Shown here: piece after piece, positions 58,931-64,000 of the stretch
Numbering within the stretch: position 1 is the stretch's first letter
How the letters are laid out: every line of letters starts with the position of its first letter
Assembly: GCF_000204055.1 (NCBI RefSeq)
Contig: NW_006768815.1
Span: 502,999-566,998, forward strand
Direction: 5' to 3'
DNA: 64,000 nt
From: Melampsora larici-populina 98AG31
Taxonomy: Eukaryota > Basidiomycota > Pucciniomycetes > Pucciniales > Melampsoraceae
Position numbers and translations under genes: made by a program
The notes under the pieces: generated by a model
The model's input: the letters and a program-made list of their open reading frames with translations, nothing else
Database searches by the model: none
Told to the model about the DNA's origin: nothing

Positions 58931-58994
58931 CCAGGTCCCACGTCGACCCGACCCAGTCGGATTCATGACCGGATCGGGTCGACGTGGGACTTGG
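58931..58994. repeat. GC-rich perfect-type hairpin
   Basis: GTCCCACGTCGACCCGA is followed 19 bp later by its complement TCGGGTCGACGTGGGAC. The arms extend to CCAGG and CTTGG with one mismatch. The GC-rich stem contrasts with its AT-rich surroundings. It lies 127 bp upstream of the RCF1 start codon. Confidence 0.75.
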
Positions 58995-59214
58995 ATGAGC
59001 TTGATCCTGTTTGATCACTCAGCATTCAGTGATACATGCCCTACAAAGTGAAAAGCAATTGCTGAATTTTTGGAAAGGAAATCACAATATAAGTAGAAAC
59101 TTTTGGAGGAGTTGAATGAAGCCAAAGTCTGATAAGAAATAGACTTGGCTACGCCTTTCTCCATTTTCTCCCTTCCGTTTTCCAGATAAGAGTGGCCTCC
59201 TCTCATAGTTGCAG

Positions 59215-59427
59215 ACTTTGATAATTCAACCATTGGTATGTGCATTGATGCATATATGACTAACTTGCAGTCAGGGTATCAAGATTTATGAGCTATTTAA
59301 ATCTTATTCCAATCTTACAAGAAGTATACCCAAGAGGTATGATAGCATGCATAAAACCGGATCAAGCATCACAGGACATACAATGTTATATGCATCAATG
59401 CACATATCAATGCTTGAATTATCAAGT
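59215..59427. mobile_element. MITE-like element with about 42-bp inverted repeats
   Basis: The left arm starts ACTTTGATAATTCAA and includes TATGTGCATTGATGCATATA; the right arm mirrors this (TATATGCATCAATGCACATA) and ends TTGAATTATCAAGT. Length is about 213 bp. No coding sequence and no clear target duplication were found. Confidence 0.6.
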
Positions 59428-59857
59428 AGCTGATTAGTTGAAATATACTTGTATCTCTGTTTCATCTATCCTATCATTTTTCACTTTGATTATGCAATTG
59501 ATAAAATCCTGGATTTTCATTCCAAAGAGGGTCCAAAATCCATGATAGTCTATGTGAAAGGTAAGCAGGTATCCTTATGGCGGGCACATTGATTGCTGTC
59601 TACAAATCCACCCATGAATGAAGGGTTGTGTAAGATTAGACGCTTGGATCTTCTTTCTCAAACAAATATTAATTTGAATTCCAACAAATCAGTATCCTAC
59701 AATAACATAACACCTAATCAAATTCCACTAAATGCACATAAACCAACACCAAGCTGCTGAACTAGATTTAATACATACAACACCAAAAAAAAACAAGAAC
59801 AAAAAATGATGCAATCCTTTGTTCTAGAGAAAAAAAACATGCATGCAAGTCAATCAT

Positions 59858-62800
59858 TCAAAGAAATAAACCTTCAGAAACATTAGTAGATTCTTTCTTG
59901 TTTCCTAATCCCCATCTTTTAACCAAAAACCTTGTTAAAAACTTGAAAAGCTCGGAATATGCTCCCCTAAAATTTGTAAAAAAAAGTCAGTTCATGAAGT
60001 TAGTCTTCAACTTTGATGTACTTTGTTTTTTGTCTATAAGGTAAAGATTACTAACCTAGTGTAAACTGAATGATCTGAGTCTGTGAACATCCTAAACTCA
60101 TAATTGCCTACTCCAGAATTGATGAGCCGATCAATAAGTGATGCTGAATTCATAAAATGAACTATCAAAATAGAAGATAATTTTGAGTTTTCATCCTTTA
60201 AATTCATCAAGTATGAGAGTCAATATAAATACATACCATTATCATCTGCACTTCCATGCGCAAGTGCAAGGCTGACATTATGAAACCCATTCATCTTTGT
60301 CACAGCTGAAGTTTCATACCCTTGTTTATTGAGCTCAGGAGTTGACATGTAACGTTCAGTATAGATACTATCGTAAAATTTCCAATCTGTTACAGGAGCG
60401 ACAGCGAGACCGAGAGAGAAATCTGACGAATGCTGTTCCAGTGTCTAGAGACAAGAGCGATCCCAATCTTCAGTCTCTGAGTAGTAGATGAAGAGATATA
60501 CAGATTTGAGCTACTCACTTTACATGTCAAGTATCCGCCATCTATCGATTATAGGAACACACGAGACGTCAGCCACTTAAGCCTACCGAACGAAATCAAG
60601 CATGATAATTCAACACAATACTCACAGCTCCATCCCCAGACTCCAATCCTAGCTTCATCAACATAGTTTAAAGAACCATATGACCTGCCCAGAAGTGTAT
60701 CTGTTAGTACCTCCTAGCTCTCATAAAGAAAAGAAAGATCCACACCTCGCCGCCGCAGCAACATCATGAGCCTCAAAAGACCCTAATTGATTCCTGACAG
60801 GTACTCGATATGATCTACCTTTCATACCGGTACCCCTTCCATCCACCAAGACCACAATGTAATTCAATTTGGAGATTAAGAAATAATGCCAATCGATCGC
60901 ATATTTGACATCCACGACCTGTTTCGGTTTGAAGTTTTACATAAACAGTTGATCTTCTCTAAGTGATAAACCAAATTTGATGAGATAGCCTACCTGAGAA
61001 TTTGGTCCTCCATATCTATCAGGAAAAAGAAAACTCAGCAGCTGCCTAGAGGTCTAGACAATATCATCACTCACACTTTGATCAATACGGGGTACTTTGT
61101 CGAGCCGCTTTTATCCATCCCAGCAGGTCTCAGCTCCTTCACATTCATCACTGAACAATTAAAACAAAGATCGAGATGATGTTCAGATGCGCTTTATTTG
61201 TCTTTCTAATCAAACTAAAAACCAAACCGTACAGTCGCCAACTGAATTCTTGATCGTCTTGTAATCTATCTCAGGCATGTCCATTGATTTCAATCGATGC
61301 TTTAGGTACTTATTAGCCTCGAATTTCTCATCTTCTACGTTTCCTAAACCAAATCCCCATGGACAAAACAAATCAAGAGTTTGAGATCTTCATGTCAGAT
61401 AAAAGTGAAAGAAAGAAAAGGCTTACCAGAAAACAATGAATCGATATCAGAGAGTTTCTGCCATGGAACTTCAGGTCCATCGTAATTTAATAAAGAATAT
61501 CCACCAAACGGACTGAAATTCACACCATAGTATCCAACACCTGTTGTCAATTGTTTGGGTCCCTTTGGCTTTCTCTCTTTTTGGATTTGCGTCAATTCTG
61601 TGCTAGTGGGTAATCTGACTGAATACAAATGCCTTTCAATACTTGGCTTGGCTGCGATGAAGTATCTACGACGTTACTCGATCAATAATAGAAACAAAAG
61701 ATTGGTAAGGTCTAGGAAAGTGAACGTACATCAGGCGACGAGAGAGATCAATGGCTTGGATTGATCCATCGATCTCCCATTGGCCAGAAGTCAAAAATAT
61801 GGGTTCAGATGCATTTGGGGGTGAGAAATAAGCCACATGTCGATATCCATCTTGATCGACTCGTATGTCCAAGTAGCCTGGTGATAGATCAGTTGGGTGT
61901 TTTTGTTGATTGGTTGGATCTCGATGAGAATTGATGTCGATTGAAACAATGGAGCGATCCTTATAGGAAGAAGTTGAGTTCAGCAAAAGACACTTGAGTT
62001 AACTATATTTAAGCTTAGTTATAGCTCACCGGTTCAGCCCATCCACCATCACGTTTAACAAAATCAATGTCTATTGCCACTTTTCCAATCAATACGCCTT
62101 CAGGCCAACTCCCGCCTCTACCAGGAACTGCGTAAGGTTGTTCCACAAATTGGAAATAGCCGGTTTTCTCTCTGCTACCAATCCGATCTGTTTCTCTAAC
62201 GACTAGCTCGGTATCACTAACCCAAGCAACTTGACTAACGATCCTATCCCGATCAGGAAAAGGATGATCCATTTTCAGCCAACTAGTAGATCCATCCACT
62301 CTTCCAATGCTATCAAATTTCCTCAAATCAAAAACTTTTAAACCTGGCAAAGGATTAGGGAAACCAGGTTTAGGATACTTCATAGGTTTTCTTGTTGGAT
62401 AAGGTTCGGTGTTTCCGGAAAAGGATGTAGGATTATAAACTGTTAAGCCGTAATTAGGTACCAAAGCTTCATCTAGGACTAAGTAAGTCAATTTGGTAGA
62501 ATCAGGTGACCACCATATGGCTGATGACCCTTCAAAGACTTCTTCTTCATACACCCAATCACAAAGCCCATTGAAAAGTGTTGGAGTACCAGTGTGAGTT
62601 AATCGTAAAGGTGCCGATGAAGGTGATGATAGCAAGTAAATATCATTTTGGTGTACGTAGGCTATTGAATGACCAGATGGTGACCATGTTGCGAGGGAGA
62701 CATTGGTGTGTGCGCCTAATCTGTTTTGAAACCGGATCAAAAATTGAGGTTCAGTTGCGAAATGCGATGAAGAGATATAAGCAGTGATGTACGTGGTAGG

Positions 62801-63724
62801 CGAATGCTCTCTTTATGGCGAATATGACAGTCATAGATTAGCTTACGCATTAGGGTGTAAGATCTGGATAGTTTTGGTATGAGTATCGAAGATCCAGTAA
62901 TTCGCAAATGTTGAATATCTCCATTGCTATTGTGACAATGTATTGAAATAAGACCAATAGAGATCATCAGTTTTGGATTGGACATCAAGGATAAGATTGA
63001 AATATAAAGGACTGACCTTGATGATATCAGACTTGAGCATCACATATCTCAAGTCAGAGGAGACCGTGAAAGATTTATAATTGATTGACTTTCCATTAGG
63101 CTATAGGAGCCATAAAAATACGTAAATAAGAGGTTTAAAGAGGATAATAATCAAAAAGCGACGGACAGTGCGTATATCACTTTGGGAAAGTAACAATTTT
63201 GTTGTCTTCGATTTGAGATCGTGAAGTTCAATACCATGTGCTGTGATATCTGAGTAAACTCCATCTCCAGCTACATTCAAAAACAAGTACCGAATTTAGT
63301 AATGAGGAATGCGAGAGAAAAGTTGGAGCAGTCTACCTTCTCTTAACCAGCTGATTGACTTTCGCTCAGCGTTATAGATTCCAGAGACAGTATCTTGAAA
63401 AGTGAATGATGTTTTCTTTTTATGAGGTGGTGGTTCTTGAATTGATGAAAATGAAGCTGAGAAGATAATAATCAGGATAATAGTTGAGATTGTGATTGTG
63501 ATTAAGATTAAAGGTATTCGAAGTGGTCTAGTTGTATGCTGATGTTTGAATCTTGAAAGACATGCTGAGAATGGATGAAACCCATCTGATTTGGACGTTG
63601 CAGTCGGTCTTGTAAATGTTGATGCTGAAGGTGATGATAATAATGGTTCAAGCTGATCATCTGGATCAATATCTAAGACTGTGTTTGAGTTAGTTTGATG
63701 ATTAGTTGATTGATTGTTGTTCAT
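59858..63724 (-). CDS. Dipeptidyl-peptidase IV-type membrane serine protease (S9B)
   Basis: Fungal relatives (STE13 in the Golgi, DAP2 in the vacuole) remove X-Pro or X-Ala dipeptides and process secreted peptides. Many small exons join on the minus strand. The N-terminus is cytoplasmic, followed by a single anchor ([20 protein letters not shown]), giving a type II membrane protein. The beta-propeller includes [40 protein letters not shown] (the D-W-V-Y-E-E-E motif binding the substrate N-terminus) and [20 protein letters not shown]. The hydrolase has [16 protein letters not shown], the nucleophile in GVWGWS-YGGYLTCK (split by an intron), Asp in LAHGSADDN and His in DSDHSVYT. The catalytic triad is complete. 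The stop is TGA at 59858-59860, the start at 63724. It is about 900 residues. Confidence 0.9.
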
Positions 63725-64000
63725 TTTGTTAGTATCCTCAGTCAGTTTCGTGTCTTCGTCCTATATTGTATTAAGTATTGCTGATGTTGTTGTGGTTGTT
63801 GGTCAGAGAGCTGTTCGAAGCCGAATCTCAAATTATGGGATGACCCCTATCCGGAAAGCCCGGATATCTCTGCCAGCCTTCGGACCAGGCTCTAGCTCCG
63901 AGGCTCGGTCTCACTCTCTCGCTCACGGGTCACGAGCTCGATCCTGCTGCCCTCGAAGCCCCCGGGATGTCAAAACCTCCCAAAACCTGGTGAGGTCCCC
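63725..64000. other. Upstream region of the DPP gene
   Basis: From about 63830 it is GC-rich (GGATGACCCCTATCCGG, GCCCCCGGGATG), unlike the AT-rich surroundings. It might be the edge of another mobile element cut by the window. No motif is identified. Confidence 0.3.

Larger units (their letters stand above)
58805..59857. other. Intergenic between RCF1 and the DPP gene
   Basis: It holds a strong hairpin (58931-58994) and an inverted-repeat element (59215-59427). From about 59650 it is the A-rich 3' flank of the protease gene. No gene is seen. Confidence 0.45.

Overview
This window looks like a piece of a rust-fungus-type (Basidiomycota, Pucciniales; Melampsora-like) nuclear genome. The taxon is an inference. 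It rests on AT-rich DNA, genes with many 50-100 bp GT-AG introns, heavy transposon load, a small secreted protein, a secreted cutinase-family enzyme, and a run of N (15565-15717) typical of a draft assembly.

Housekeeping genes were recognised by joining exons by eye: RPB7 (3621-4597, -), PCNA with an extra charged insertion (8479-10178, +), VPS28 (34195-35346, +), 3-methylcrotonyl-CoA carboxylase beta (36858-39620, -), a large START-domain protein (39849-45748, +), a CBP3/UQCC1 complex III chaperone (46196-47195, +), RCF1 (58082-58804, -) and a dipeptidyl-peptidase IV-type membrane protease (59858-63724, -). A cutinase-family hydrolase lies at 32489-33403 (-). A Pro/His/Ser-rich hypothetical gene occupies 18-1310 (-).

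Between about 10.2 and 31.1 kb lies a local gene family I do not recognise. It has two short copies (A1 11730-12365; A2 about 15718-16324) and two long Gln-rich copies with broken frames (B1 13055-14125; B2 28912-30066). The upstream and downstream DNA of the copies is also repeated. The order A1-B1-A2-B2 suggests duplication of an A-B pair, the second pair now split by about 11 kb of nested transposons. A small secreted protein gene (30754-31083, -) sits convergently after B2, with decayed relatives after A2 (about 16.8 kb) and at 6951-7323.

The nested block is a decayed hAT transposon (about 17.4-27.2 kb) into which a Ngaro-type tyrosine-recombinase retrotransposon (18328-25099) has inserted. 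The retroelement has split direct repeats, gag, RT-RNase H and recombinase. Its recombinase is stopped by TGA at the first catalytic arginine, and its gag holds a 671-bp intron built largely from a long inverted repeat.

A second hAT element (49736-56437) has matching 8-bp target duplications and a nearly complete transposase. Its exons are interrupted by two smaller hAT-like non-autonomous elements, one of which carries a captured, intron-containing fragment of a topoisomerase III gene. Several MITEs (including two opposite-facing copies of one Harbinger/Tourist-like MITE), inverted-repeat elements and a LINE endonuclease relic fill the remaining gene-poor parts.
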